This document shows positions 1 through 8,540 of a stretch of DNA of 59,754 nt, in pieces. A model generated the notes under the pieces. It was not told the origin of the DNA. It was given only the letters and a program-made list of their open reading frames with translations, and ran no database searches. Numbering within the stretch: the first letter of the stretch is position 1; the number at the start of each line of letters is the position of its first letter. The DNA is from an uncultured Lachnospiraceae bacterium (GTDB lineage Bacteria > Bacillota > Clostridia > Lachnospirales > Lachnospiraceae). The position numbers and the translations under genes were made by a program. The stretch is taken from NCBI GenBank assembly GCA_910587105.1, contig CAJUMB010000014.1, positions 1 through 59,754 of the forward strand, written 5' to 3'.

Positions 1-1702
1 CTTTTACGTTGATTACGCTATCAGGTTTTTTGTGGGAAAGCATTACAACCGTCTCAACATGTACACATTTATCCCGTAATCCGGTGAGCACTTTGTCGCT
101 CACCGGAAACGAATATGTAATTGACTTAACGTAGTTATCTCTATCTTGGCGTTCTTCCTGTGTATAAAGCTGGACTTCCTCAACCATGCTCTGTATCAGG
201 TCACGCTTTTCTTTATCATTCAGTTTATCATATATTTTGTCAAAACACATCAACATTTTATATATTGTTTCGATTGTCAATGCTTCTTTTGATGCCGCTT
301 CTTTCCTGCCCTTCGCTTCTTCTAACTGTTCCTCCAACCTGTCCAGTTCATCATAAAATTTATCCTGCTGTTTTTTCAATGCAGTCCTTTTACGCTCTGC
401 ATGGCGATCTTCGTCTACAATCTCGTAAATGTCTCTCTCAACATTTCTAATCTGCTTTTCCACTTTAGCAATCTGTTTGTTGAAAATTTCTATTTCAGCA
501 TCCAACTCACTAAGGTCAACCGACTGTCCGATTCGTGATTTAATATCTTTTGCAAATTCAGGGTTATTCAGCAGCTTTTTTGTAAAGGAAAGCACTTCCT
601 CTTCCACCTTTTCAGCAGGAACGCCATTTCTCCTGCAAGAGCCGCCCTTGCCAGACCTTTTGTAATGCCCGCATGTATAGCTGAATGTTTCATGATATAT
701 CCCATCTGCATTTGTCCATGAGTTTTTATCGCTGAACATGGAACTTCCACAATCTGGACACTTCAATATACCTGATAAAAGGTGCGCTCTTTCTCTCCCT
801 ATCTTGGGATTCCCTTTCCTGCCTGTTTCCCTTCGTTTCTTCTTTGCCGCTTCAAATTGTTCATCTGTCACTAACGCTGTGTGAACAATATCTTCACTTA
901 AAATATAATCGTCCTGTTTCTCCAGATGATATTCGTTTTTTGTGCCTTTAACCTTCCTGGTCCTGCGCCTTCCATAAGCGATACGCCCTGTATAAAGCGG
1001 ATTATCTAAAATCGTTTTCACCATAGAACATGTCCAGTCATCAAACTTACGATTATGCGAATTTTTTGTCCATTCACGCTTCATATTATGAGAATTGAGC
1101 CATCTGGCAATGGTTGTATATCCTTTCCCTTCATCCAGAAATAACGAATAAATTTTCCTGACCTGCTCTGCCTGACTTTCCACTACTTCTAGCTTACCAT
1201 CAACCAGTACATATCCATATGGAGCGAAACCTCCATTCCAACCCCCGGCTTGCGCCTTTCGGTTGCGTCCTAGCATTGTCTGCGCAAGTATATTTTCGCG
1301 CTCAATCTCTGCAACTGCCCCCAAAACAGGGACTAAAAGCTTTCCGCTTGCAGTAGATGTATCAATGCCATCTTCAATCGTGTAAAGTTCAACCCCATAC
1401 CTACGGATGTATTCCAGAGAATTTAATACATCTAAAATGTTTCGCCCAAAACGTGACAGCTTGAATACAACAACGTAATCTATATCGCCTGATTCAGAAA
1501 TGTCTTTCAACATTCTTTGAAACTCTGGTCTGCCTTCAACACTCTTGCCGCTTTTTCCTTCTTCTTTGTAAATCTCTTTTATATCAAAATCCTTAAATTG
1601 GGCAGTTTTCTTTATTTCATCCACCTGACCATCAATGCTATAACCTTCTACCTGCTTCTCCAACGATACACGAACGTATCCGACAATTTTCTTTCTTCCC
1701 AT
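1..1702 (-). CDS. Large serine recombinase, C-terminus cut by window edge
   Basis: 567 codons are open from ATG at 1702 (preceded by AAGGAGG) to the left edge, so the 3' end is missing. The N terminus reads MGRKKIVGYVRVS, with the resolvase nucleophile at Ser13. A recombinase domain, a zinc ribbon (CPDCGSSMF, later CGHYKRSGKGGSC) and a long charged coiled coil follow; this is the Tn4451/TnpX-type large serine recombinase architecture. Family members integrate and excise elements by double-strand exchange at short att sites. The last visible residues (HVETVVMLSHKKPDSVINVK) resemble the RlmD C terminus at the other end of the element, which suggests the host rlmD 3' end now completes this gene. 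It is the last gene of an operon with two small ORFs. Recombinase identity is certain; the specific target is inferred. Confidence 0.95.
   Translation of the reverse strand, partial: MGRKKIVGYVRVSLEKQVEGYSIDGQVDEIKKTAQFKDFDIKEIYKEEGKSGKSVEGRPEFQRMLKDISESGDIDYVVVFKLSRFGRNILDVLNSLEYIRRYGVELYTIEDGIDTSTASGKLLVPVLGAVAEIERENILAQTMLGRNRKAQAGGWNGGFAPYGYVLVDGKLEVVESQAEQVRKIYSLFLDEGKGYTTIARWLNSHNMKREWTKNSHNRKFDDWTCSMVKTILDNPLYTGRIAYGRRRTRKVKGTKNEYHLEKQDDYILSEDIVHTALVTDEQFEAAKKKRRETGRKGNPKIGRERAHLLSGILKCPDCGSSMFSDKNSWTNADGIYHETFSYTCGHYKRSGKGGSCRRNGVPAEKVEEEVLSFTKKLLNNPEFAKDIKSRIGQSVDLSELDAEIEIFNKQIAKVEKQIRNVERDIYEIVDEDRHAERKRTALKKQQDKFYDELDRLEEQLEEAKGRKEAASKEALTIETIYKMLMCFDKIYDKLNDKEKRDLIQSMVEEVQLYTQEERQDRDNYVKSITYSFPVSDKVLTGLRDKCVHVETVVMLSHKKPDSVINVK
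47..61 (-). other. Putative attL core
   Basis: AACCGTCTCAACATG on the plus strand, encoding HVETV within the recombinase. It matches 17722-17736 at 14 of 15 bases in direct orientation. Confidence 0.6.
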
Positions 1703-1789
1703 CTTATCCTCCTTTCTGGTAAGGAGTGCCAGACACCCCTGACACCCCTCGCTACACTCCTAAAATTAATTATTTGTTTGGAACTTCTT

Positions 1790-2104
1790 TTAACCCAGTT
1801 GAAATACTATGTGTGATTCTAATGCATCTATAATCCTTGTTATCCTCTGTTTCTCACTGCCTCCTACTAACAGCCTTGCACCATAAAGCCAATCAAGCAC
1901 GCCATCAACTGTCTTGTTGTCGATCCCTGTTGCCCTGAAAAATGCATACTCATCCATAAAACTGCTGTCTGTATCCTTTATTATCTTCTTCCAATCCTTA
2001 TCCAGAACAGTATACATGGGTAACAACATCTTTATCATTTCATACTTTACCATAGAGAACTCTTCTCTTGTCTGCTTATGTTTCCTTCTATTCCTGTTAC
2101 TCAT
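1790..2104 (-). CDS. Small basic/helical protein in recombinase operon
   Basis: 104 aa with no recognised family. The N terminus is very basic (MSNRNRRKHKQTREE); the rest is predicted mostly helical with an acidic middle. Its ATG directly abuts the TAA of the upstream 58-aa ORF (TAAATG), so translation is likely coupled, and the recombinase starts 88 bp after its stop. Position just before a serine recombinase would suit a recombination directionality factor or a regulator of integration. That is inference from context only. Confidence 0.7.
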   Translation of the reverse strand: MSNRNRRKHKQTREEFSMVKYEMIKMLLPMYTVLDKDWKKIIKDTDSSFMDEYAFFRATGIDNKTVDGVLDWLYGARLLVGGSEKQRITRIIDALESHIVFQLG

Positions 2105-2281
2105 TTACGCCACCTTCTTTCTATCCACAGCAAATTCCTCGCTGTGCTTTGCAATGATGTCAGACAGAATGGCAATGAAGTTCTTATAAGCCTCCTGATA
2201 TTCTTTTTCCTCTCCGCATGGTACGAAAATCTTTGTCTGGTTACTGGTGTTATACTCCGTCAATTTGTTATTCAATTTCAT
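2105..2281 (-). CDS. 58-aa protein, first gene of recombinase operon
   Basis: A short ORF (MKLNNKLTEYN... to ...AVDRKKVA) with an excellent AAAGGAGG site 7 bases before the ATG at 2281. Its stop codon touches the start of the 104-aa gene, and both lie behind the strong promoter at 2417-2445. No family is recognised. The size, charge and context are compatible with an excisionase-like factor or a repressor subunit, but nothing in the sequence proves it. Confidence 0.65.
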   Translation of the reverse strand: MKLNNKLTEYNTSNQTKIFVPCGEEKEYQEAYKNFIAILSDIIAKHSEEFAVDRKKVA

Positions 2282-2389
2282 GTTTTGACCTCCTTTATTT
2301 TATTTGTGCTTATTTGCACCGCAAAGGAGTCTGCAATCTATATGCTACAATCAAATTTCCTACCTCCTGTCCTTATGTTTTTGCTATAT

Positions 2390-2469
2390 TTTTTAGCCTA
2401 TCTCTTTCTGTTTATAATAATAGCACTATTTTTAGCCTTTGTCAATACATTTTTTCACTTTTTTTAGCC
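2390..2469. repeat. Three TTTTTAGCC direct repeats (operator array)
   Basis: Copies at 2390-2398, 2429-2437 and 2461-2469, same orientation, start-to-start spacing 39 and 32 bp. They lie just downstream of the -10, inside the spacer, and just upstream of the -35 of the recombinase promoter. They also lie in the divergent leader of the gene at 2536. This is the arrangement of an iterated repressor site. Confidence 0.6.
2417..2445 (-). promoter_or_regulatory. Consensus sigma-A promoter of recombinase operon
   Basis: On the minus strand TTGACA (2440-2445), a 17-bp spacer, then TATTAT (2417-2422). This is a near-perfect housekeeping promoter reading toward the 58-aa ORF. One TTTTTAGCC repeat sits in the spacer, so it is very likely repressed by a protein that binds there. 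Confidence 0.8.
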
Positions 2470-2535
2470 TATCTATTGATTTTTACCATTTTATATCGTA
2501 AAATTAAGATACAGAGCAGAAATGAGGTGATATGA

Positions 2536-3465
2536 TTGATAGAAAAACTTTTAAACGAACGTATCATTGGCTATGCATGTGTTGTAACGACAACCATACG
2601 CCGAAAAGATAAAAGCAGCTTTGAAAAAAGCCTAAAAGAAACGAAAGCATATGAACTCGCCAACCAAATGATGCATCCGGACAACATACTGATAGATGTG
2701 ATTACTGGAAGCTATCGAAAAAGGAAGGAATTATTGGAAATAGTAGATACATTTGAGAATAATACTATTTCTAGGAAAAATCCGATTGGCTGTATCGTAA
2801 TGCCCTCTGTCTTTGACTTGGGAACAAATGCAAAGGAGTTCAAGCGCAACTATCTAATGCTATGCCAAAAGGATATAGGAATTTTATTTCTTGATAACAG
2901 TGACTTAAGTACAGTTGATTATAACTGGCAATACTGCAAAACGCTTTCAGACACAACTCCTTTTCTTGATGCCTTAAAAGATGCTGACATACCCTCGCGT
3001 CAGGGCAGGAAAAAAAAGCCTTTAGTGGTAACAGATACTTTTAAAGAATTATACTGGCTTTATGAAAATTATTTTATTTCTGAAAAAATCGTATATAAGA
3101 ATAAACTCATTGGAAAAATAACAAAAGTTGCATTCAACCAACTCTGCGATCTTTATGAATCTTTGCCAGAGTATGCATCAGATGAATACGAACAGGAACA
3201 ACTACACAAGATTCTGCAAAAGCCAAAGCGTCATGGAGCTGTCCCCGCATTTTTTCCTGACATCATATCTATGAGGGAAAATGGGGTTTCGCTGAAAGAT
3301 GCCTGTGAACGCCTGAAATTCGCACCAATATCAGAAATAACCTTTGAACGATTGAAAATTAAAGCAAAACATGGAAGAAGTGCTACTGGAAAAGCAACAT
3401 TCCAATACCACGACGCTTCATTGGAAGAATCTATTCTTCCTGATGAAAATGGACACTCTTATTGA
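2536..3465 (+). CDS. Degenerate resolvase-fold protein, probable regulator
   Basis: 309 aa, started at TTG 2536 because GAGGTGA lies 5 bases upstream and this is the only long frame; an out-of-frame ATG occurs at 2532. The N terminus reads RIIGYACVV and later DVITGSYRKRKELLEIVDTF, which follows the GYARVS and SGSRKDRPELQ landmarks of serine resolvases. The arginine of GYARVS is Cys here and the catalytic serine is Val, so strand cleavage is not expected. The middle and C terminus are basic (RQGRKKKP, KAKHGRSATGKA) and could bind DNA. It is divergent from the recombinase operon across the TTTTTAGCC array, so a repressor of that operon is the simplest hypothesis. It ends in a shared bidirectional terminator. 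Confidence 0.6.
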   Translation: MIEKLLNERIIGYACVVTTTIRRKDKSSFEKSLKETKAYELANQMMHPDNILIDVITGSYRKRKELLEIVDTFENNTISRKNPIGCIVMPSVFDLGTNAKEFKRNYLMLCQKDIGILFLDNSDLSTVDYNWQYCKTLSDTTPFLDALKDADIPSRQGRKKKPLVVTDTFKELYWLYENYFISEKIVYKNKLIGKITKVAFNQLCDLYESLPEYASDEYEQEQLHKILQKPKRHGAVPAFFPDIISMRENGVSLKDACERLKFAPISEITFERLKIKAKHGRSATGKATFQYHDASLEESILPDENGHSY

Positions 3466-3509
3466 TACTTTTCCAATTTACATCTTGCCGGAATAATATG
3501 CAGCAGACA

Positions 3510-3553
3510 AAAGCCATAGGATAGATCAGTTTATTGACCTGTCCTATGGCTTT
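3510..3553. terminator. Bidirectional terminator
   Basis: Arms 3510-3524 (AAAGCCATAGGATAG) and 3539-3553 pair at 14 of 15 positions around a 14-nt loop. It lies between two convergent genes (2536 plus, 3576 minus) and starts with A/T tracts on both sides. Confidence 0.7.
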
Positions 3554-3575
3554 CATTGCTTGGCTGTTTTAATTT

Positions 3576-4847
3576 TTATTTTTCCAGAAATGGCGAATTA
3601 TATTTTTGATTGTAAATGCCAATAATCGTTGCTTCACTGTAATCTGGCTCTGTAAGCCTTTTATTGAATGTCATATTAGGTTTTGCATAATACCATCCAT
3701 CTGATGGGTCAAGAAAAGTTCTGTAGAAAACAGGCTCATTATTTTCATCCATTCCGCAGATCCTCTCTTTACATACTACATTTCCCCGATACCACTTCCC
3801 ATCAATATCAATGAAATTCATATCCACTACATAATATACTGTATTTGGCTTATATGTATGTGTCCGCATCTGCTGTTCTCTAAGCCTTTCTTTTTGCTGC
3901 CTTTCAAGCTCTCTTTGCTGAATCATCTGCCGCCGTTCTTCTGGCGAATAGGAAGCAACAGGAAGCAAGGCTTCATAAATCATATCAACCTGTTCTTTTG
4001 ATAGTGTTCTGTTTTTAAATCTATGATTTGCATATTTATCACTCATTCCAACATAAAAGTCCATATTCGGCTCAAAAGAACGATTTATATTATCTTGTAT
4101 GCCATAAACTGAAAATAAAACTACATTTTTTATAAACGCAAACAAATCAGTAAAAAGTTTAAACTCGCAGGCAGGTAAGGGCAATTTTTGATATAAGTAT
4201 TCAACCAAATAATTGCAGTGATTCAAATTTTGAATCAGAGGATTCTGCATTTCATTACCATTCTGGTTTAATGTTTCATCCATCCAATTTCCAGAAAGTT
4301 TTCCCTGTCTGCCTTTTGCTTCAATTACCTGTATTCCAATTTCTGAAATAGAAATCATATCAATCTCATTAAAACTCCCTCCGGGAACAGGTATAAATAC
4401 ATTGTTTAGTATCTTTCCATATACCTGATTTACCTTAAGATGTTCTTCGGCATATATTGTCGCTATGTATTCGCCGTAAACTCCCTTATCAGACAACATT
4501 TCAGAAGGTTTGATTCCAGTATTATTCCACCAAGTAGAATTTTTGAAATTTATATTGTATTTCATCCGCTTTATATTAAATGTAACAGGCACACAAAAAA
4601 CTAATAGAAAAAAACTTTTAAACAATTCAACAATAACACCAGCCACACCTAATGCGAAAAATGTTGTGGCGGCATTTAAAATATTAAATAATGTCAAAAC
4701 CACCCCAACAGGAAAAATCCACACAATCCAGAATAATACTCCATCTAATTGTTTTCCCCAATTCCTGCTGTCAATTCTCCAATAAGCGCTTCTCATGGAC
4801 ATTTTAATCAATGCCCAATAATCTTTTAATGTAAACCCTGATTTCAT
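3576..4847 (-). CDS. Membrane-anchored NERD-domain protein
   Basis: 423 aa. Two hydrophobic segments near residues 36-60 and 65-95 anchor the N terminus. The NERD (nuclease-related) domain follows, about residues 122-230, with GEYIATIYAEEHL, NNVFIPVPGG, then EIDMISISEIGIQVIEAKG. The D and E-x-K match the PD-(D/E)XK-like core of the family. After it come a Gln/Arg/Glu-rich coiled coil (about 305-330) and a C-terminal tail of unknown fold. NERD proteins are thought to act on nucleic acid, but many are uncharacterised. It is the last gene of the sigma-factor operon, 38 bp after the lipoprotein, so it may be a target of that sigma factor. Confidence 0.8.
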   Translation of the reverse strand: MKSGFTLKDYWALIKMSMRSAYWRIDSRNWGKQLDGVLFWIVWIFPVGVVLTLFNILNAATTFFALGVAGVIVELFKSFFLLVFCVPVTFNIKRMKYNINFKNSTWWNNTGIKPSEMLSDKGVYGEYIATIYAEEHLKVNQVYGKILNNVFIPVPGGSFNEIDMISISEIGIQVIEAKGRQGKLSGNWMDETLNQNGNEMQNPLIQNLNHCNYLVEYLYQKLPLPACEFKLFTDLFAFIKNVVLFSVYGIQDNINRSFEPNMDFYVGMSDKYANHRFKNRTLSKEQVDMIYEALLPVASYSPEERRQMIQQRELERQQKERLREQQMRTHTYKPNTVYYVVDMNFIDIDGKWYRGNVVCKERICGMDENNEPVFYRTFLDPSDGWYYAKPNMTFNKRLTEPDYSEATIIGIYNQKYNSPFLEK

Positions 4848-4885
4848 AATTTTTCTCCTGCAAATCTTTTGCTTTATTTGTGCTA

Positions 4886-5737
4886 TTATTCCATCTTAGA
4901 ATTGTATTCTTCAATGGTATTTTCCCAAAGTTCAGCGCTAATACTATACTCTCCTTCAGGGAAAATAGGTGAACCATCTGCATTTCCAATGGATGTTCCT
5001 GCCGGACTATCTACTGTAAATTCGTAACCCCAAGTATAATCTGTAATAATTAAATTATTCTTATTAACCACAAATTCTACACCTTGCACTGGCTTTCCTA
5101 TACTAGAAAGATCTGGTGTGATGCTTCTTCCATCATTATAAATCAGTGTTACATCACTTACTATTTGGTCATCTGTTTCATTATACATTAATAAACATTC
5201 AATTTCGCTATCAGCACCATAGAATCGTATTCTATTATAATTCTTTCCGTAGCAATTATTGAGGTAGTTTACTCGTGTTTGAAGCTCGGAATCTGTTATT
5301 TTTATTCTGTGAATATCATTTTGGCGAAGCAGTTCAGATGCATCATATTCATCTGTAAAATATTCCCCGATTGCAGCTTCTAAGTATTTATCATATGCTT
5401 TATTAAATTCTTCTGCTGCCTTTTTTGCTGCTTCTGAATCTGTAGCATTAAAATAAGTTTCACTCTGCTCTCTTAGTGGCACCATTTCATTATTTTTTAG
5501 GCTTTCTATTAAATCATTCATGTTGGCAATTTCCTTGTTTCCTGCTTCAAGTTCTGCGTTATACTTTTCGGCTTCTTCCTCAACCATCTTGTCAATATCA
5601 ACGCCATCTGCCGCCGCTTCATCTCTTAGATGATCAGCAATCTCATCCATTGCCTTTTCTTCCTCTGACTTTCCACAGCCAGTAAAAATACACATACCAA
5701 TAACACCTACTAAAACCATTGCTAAAATTTTTTTCAT
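4886..5737 (-). CDS. Lipoprotein of unknown function
   Basis: 283 aa from the ATG at 5737, preferred over an in-frame ATG at 5773 because AAGGAG sits 9 bases upstream. A signal peptide with lipobox (KKILAMVLVGVIG, then IFTGC) predicts lipidation at the Cys and surface anchoring. The first half is a Glu/Ala-rich helical region (acidic coiled coil); the second half is beta-rich (FEFTVDS-type repeats of aromatic and acidic residues, such as YTWGYEFTVDSPAG). No known family recognised. It lies 78 bp after the sigma-factor gene and 38 bp before the NERD gene, probably one operon; a role in envelope sensing with the sigma factor is inference. Confidence 0.8.
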   Translation of the reverse strand: MKKILAMVLVGVIGMCIFTGCGKSEEEKAMDEIADHLRDEAAADGVDIDKMVEEEAEKYNAELEAGNKEIANMNDLIESLKNNEMVPLREQSETYFNATDSEAAKKAAEEFNKAYDKYLEAAIGEYFTDEYDASELLRQNDIHRIKITDSELQTRVNYLNNCYGKNYNRIRFYGADSEIECLLMYNETDDQIVSDVTLIYNDGRSITPDLSSIGKPVQGVEFVVNKNNLIITDYTWGYEFTVDSPAGTSIGNADGSPIFPEGEYSISAELWENTIEEYNSKME

Positions 5738-5815
5738 TCCTTTTGTCTCCTTATGTTTTTTATTTTTCATCATCCAGATGTAAGTTTAAAGAATAGATTT
5801 TGGATATTATAATTT

Positions 5816-7336
5816 TTATTCTTCCAAAAATAACTTCTTCATTTCCTTTTCATCTTGATAGAGCGAACTAATATCAATGCTATACTCTGATAACATTCCA
5901 TTACTCATTACTTCAAGACCATGTACCAAAAAATAACCTGTTACATTCTGATAACTTTTTGTATACATTTCCTCATTAAAATCTGTATTGTCCCAATAGT
6001 TTTTCCAATCATTAATGTCTACAGAAAATGGAACATACAGATCACCACTGTATCTTGATACTCTTGACATATCGCTGTTAAATGTAAAATTATCAAAGGA
6101 TGCATTTTCTGATGTAATCGAATACTCTATTGCTTCTTCATCTATGAAGTCAATTCGATTATCTATTGCTTCTTGAAATTTATCATTTAATGCATCTTCC
6201 ACTATCCTCCTATTCTCTGCACTTAATTCTGATAGAGTTTGGATATTTTTTTCTGTTTCATTATCTGTTTCTTCTTCCATATCGTTGTCTCTTTCTGTTT
6301 GCATTTCTGTTTGTTCTTCTACAGGCGGTGTTTCTTGCTGTTCTTCCATTCGCACTTCTTGAGGTTTTTCTTCTGCATTTTTTTCATTAGCGATTCCGGC
6401 AATCACGCCCCCTATAAGGGATGTAGCCACTATGCCTGCTATAACCTTAGTTGCTATGCCTTTAGAAACTGCTCCTGCGCCTGTTTTAGCCGCTTCTGTG
6501 ACTGTTTTGGCTGTTCCTCCGCCTACATTGCCACTATCCGCAGACTGCCCCCAAAAGCCGTCCTCTGCCCCTGTAAAAGCGTTTCCAGACTGCATAGACT
6601 GTAATAGCATATCCGCATCTGGAAGTTCTGCCGCATAAGCGTTCTGACTTCTGAGAAGCAGCAGCAAGAATGGAATCGGCGCCAGACTGTAGAGTTTTGT
6701 CCCTTTCTTTTCCAGTTCCTTAACCCCTGCCTCTATTTTGTTCCTTGCGTATTTCAGCCTGCTCTTTACAGTGTTTTCACTTACGCCGAGTTCTTCGGCT
6801 ATTTCTTTGACAGAGAGATTTTCATAATAGAATAGTTCTGTAACTACTCTCTGTTCTGGTGATAATGTGCCTAGAATTTCTCCAATCAGACGAGTAGTTT
6901 CTTTCCTGTCTATCACCACCTCTGGAAGATTTTCCGCTCTGTCATCTTCAAACTCAACCATTTCATCTGAATCTGCCGACACCATCTGCGAAAAGGATAT
7001 GACTTTTCTTTTCCGTAAAATGTCAATGGTCATATTCCTTGCAATTTTTTTAATCCATCCTCTAAAAGCCGCTGGCTCATTAAGCTGTTCCAAGTGCTTT
7101 AGAGCTTTCAGGAATGTATCCTGTGTCAGATCCTGCGCCATGTCCTCGTCGGAAATCATTGTCTTAATTGTGTAGTACACATTATCCTTCGTCATGTCGT
7201 AAAGCTGTGTAATTGCCCTCTGGTCATTGTCCATTGCCCGGTCAATCAATTCTCTGGTAAATTCCTGCGGTGAATTACATTTCGGGCAGAATTTACTATT
7301 ATCTGGCACTTCTCTTTTGCACTTATAGCATTTCAT
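5816..7336 (-). CDS. Zinc-ribbon ECF sigma factor with membrane and extracytoplasmic region
   Basis: 506 aa, more than twice the usual ECF length. Residues 3-20 form a CxxC-CxxC zinc ribbon (Cys 3, 6, 17, 20). Sigma region 2 spans about 38-110 (DLTQDTFLKALKH, FRGWIKKIARN) and region 4 about 148-205 (LSPEQRVVTELFYY, LSVKEIAEELGVSENTVKSR). A short hydrophobic patch (216-228) and a clear membrane helix (about 294-316) follow. Then comes a Glu/Thr-rich linker and a roughly 140-residue C-terminal domain that would lie outside the cell. A sigma factor tethered to its own sensor would not need a separate anti-sigma factor. An ECF-type promoter upstream of its operon implies autoregulation. Release (proteolysis or direct action at the membrane) is unknown. 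Confidence 0.88.
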   Translation of the reverse strand: MKCYKCKREVPDNSKFCPKCNSPQEFTRELIDRAMDNDQRAITQLYDMTKDNVYYTIKTMISDEDMAQDLTQDTFLKALKHLEQLNEPAAFRGWIKKIARNMTIDILRKRKVISFSQMVSADSDEMVEFEDDRAENLPEVVIDRKETTRLIGEILGTLSPEQRVVTELFYYENLSVKEIAEELGVSENTVKSRLKYARNKIEAGVKELEKKGTKLYSLAPIPFLLLLLRSQNAYAAELPDADMLLQSMQSGNAFTGAEDGFWGQSADSGNVGGGTAKTVTEAAKTGAGAVSKGIATKVIAGIVATSLIGGVIAGIANEKNAEEKPQEVRMEEQQETPPVEEQTEMQTERDNDMEEETDNETEKNIQTLSELSAENRRIVEDALNDKFQEAIDNRIDFIDEEAIEYSITSENASFDNFTFNSDMSRVSRYSGDLYVPFSVDINDWKNYWDNTDFNEEMYTKSYQNVTGYFLVHGLEVMSNGMLSEYSIDISSLYQDEKEMKKLFLEE

Positions 7337-7377
7337 ATGTAACCTCTTTTCTTCTGAAATGTCCTAAACTTTGCCTG

Positions 7378-7521
7378 TTATTCGTCAGCTTCTTCAGATT
7401 CTGCCCTATCGCCAAACAAAATATCTAATATCCTTTGTAATATCCGTTCAGCCTGTTCTTCATCAAGCTCACCTTCCTCTACAAAAATACGAAATAGCTC
7501 TCGGATTGCTTCATCACTCAT
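7378..7521 (-). CDS. 47-aa acidic protein, leader of the sigma operon
   Basis: Started at ATG 7521 because AAAGGAGGTGA is 5 bases upstream; an upstream in-frame ATG at 7596 would run through the promoter. The product is helical and acidic (MSDEAIRELFRIFVEEGELD ... ending RAESEEADE) and has no recognised family. It is the first gene after the ECF-type promoter, 41 bp before the sigma factor. Its size and charge would suit a small regulator that binds the sigma factor; this is inference. Confidence 0.6.
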   Translation of the reverse strand: MSDEAIRELFRIFVEEGELDEEQAERILQRILDILFGDRAESEEADE

Positions 7522-7545
7522 CCTTATCACCTCCTTTATGCCCCC

Positions 7546-7573
7546 TAGACGTAAAATCAGGCGATAAGGTTTT
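7546..7573 (-). promoter_or_regulatory. ECF-type promoter, sigma operon
   Basis: Minus strand: -35 AAAACCT (7567-7573), 15 bp, -10 CGTCTA (7546-7551), preceded by an A/T-rich tract. The same two boxes with the same 15-bp spacing occur at 9740-9767. AAC and CGT are the standard ECF core elements, so autoregulation by the adjacent sigma factor is likely. Confidence 0.75.
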
Positions 7574-7703
7574 AATTTTTTCAAAAATATTTTCAAATAT
7601 TCGTATATAGAATGTTATTCCATATATGCCATTAAAATAGTACCACATCTTAACGTAAAATAACAGTATGAATATTGCTAAAATTCAGAAAGGAGGCTGC
7701 AAA

Positions 7704-8039
7704 ATGGAGCTTGATTACAATAAGTTAGGACAAAGGATACGAAAATATCGTATGGCTGCGCATTTTACACAGGAACAGCTTGCCGAAGCAGTGGACGTTG
7801 TGCCTTCATCTATCTCACGCATCGAAACAAATGCAAACAGTTGTTCCCTTTCCTTGCTGATAAAAATTGCCACAGCTCTTAATGTTGGCATTGATGCCTT
7901 GATTTGTGATAGCCTGCCGCCTGTAAAAGACCTTTACATACGAAAAGACTTTGAAACTCTGCTTTCTGACTGCACCACTAAGGAATTGAATCTGCTATTC
8001 AGGGTTCTGGAAGTAACAAAAAAAGCATTAAGAGAATAA
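7704..8039 (+). CDS. XRE-family transcriptional regulator
   Basis: 111 aa from ATG 7704, with AGAAAGGAGG 7 bases upstream; an earlier in-frame ATG (7668) has no site. The Cro/C1 helix-turn-helix lies at residues 9-63 (LGQRIRKYRMAAHFTQEQLA, VVPSSISRIETN, LSLLIKIATALNVGIDAL). The C-terminal 45 residues form an extension shared with the second XRE gene of the element at 8541 (DLYI.KD/QD.., LL..CT..E). It is divergent from the sigma operon. These two paralogues probably regulate neighbouring genes; their targets are unknown. Confidence 0.9.
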   Translation: MELDYNKLGQRIRKYRMAAHFTQEQLAEAVDVVPSSISRIETNANSCSLSLLIKIATALNVGIDALICDSLPPVKDLYIRKDFETLLSDCTTKELNLLFRVLEVTKKALRE

Positions 8040-8048
8040 AAACCTGCA

Positions 8049-8079
8049 ATAGCCACCGGTACTCACAATCGGCGGCTAT
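8049..8079 (+). terminator. Hairpin after XRE gene
   Basis: ATAGCCACCG (8049-8058) pairs with CGGCGGCTAT (8070-8079) with one internal mismatch, 10 bases after the XRE stop codon. The following tract (CTTCTATATG) is not a strong U run, so efficiency is uncertain. Confidence 0.45.
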
Positions 8080-8117
8080 CTTCTATATGCAATAATTTCA
8101 AGATCATTTCCAAGAAA

Positions 8118-8423
8118 TTATGATTCAGCTTCAATACCCTTTATCAATCCCAAAGAAGCAAGCATCCCTACAGCGTGCTTAACTCCACACATATAGGAAA
8201 TATCTGCGAAACGGTGATTAACAGTTGATGCACAAGCAATGTAATCATTGATAATTATTCTTTGCTCTCTGGTTAGATTAAGGCTTGCATATCGCTTTTC
8301 TAAATCATCTTCATCCTTGCGGTCATTTAGATAGATTTCATCTGCCTGTGCCATTTCATCCCTGCTTTCATCCATAAGACGCCCCATACCCTTTTCAATT
8401 AAATCTTCAATCAGCTTATTCAT
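8118..8423 (-). CDS. Unknown 101-aa helical protein
   Basis: Acidic, helical N-terminal half followed by YASLNLTREQRIIINDYIAC and a C-terminal YMCGVKHAVGMLASLGLIKG. The ending resembles small uncharacterised proteins common on Firmicutes mobile elements, but I cannot assign a named family. A ribosome binding site (AAAGGAGACAAAA) precedes the ATG at 8423. It is divergent from the XRE gene at 8541, with a palindrome and a promoter in between, so the XRE protein may control it. Confidence 0.75.
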   Translation of the reverse strand: MNKLIEDLIEKGMGRLMDESRDEMAQADEIYLNDRKDEDDLEKRYASLNLTREQRIIINDYIACASTVNHRFADISYMCGVKHAVGMLASLGLIKGIEAES

Positions 8424-8447
8424 TTTTGTCTCCTTTTTATACTGTGT

Positions 8448-8505
8448 ATCACATTGTGATGTTTACGTTATTCTAATCATAGCACAATATGACATACAAT
8501 AACAA
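8448..8505 (-). promoter_or_regulatory. Promoter and palindromic operator before the 101-aa gene
   Basis: Minus strand TTGTTA (8500-8505), 18-bp spacer, TATGAT (8476-8481). Downstream of the -10 lies the perfect palindrome ATCACATTGTGAT (8448-8460), a plausible XRE operator. Confidence 0.55.
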
Positions 8506-8540
8506 TACAGTTTTGAAAAAAGTGGGAAGGGGGAATACCT

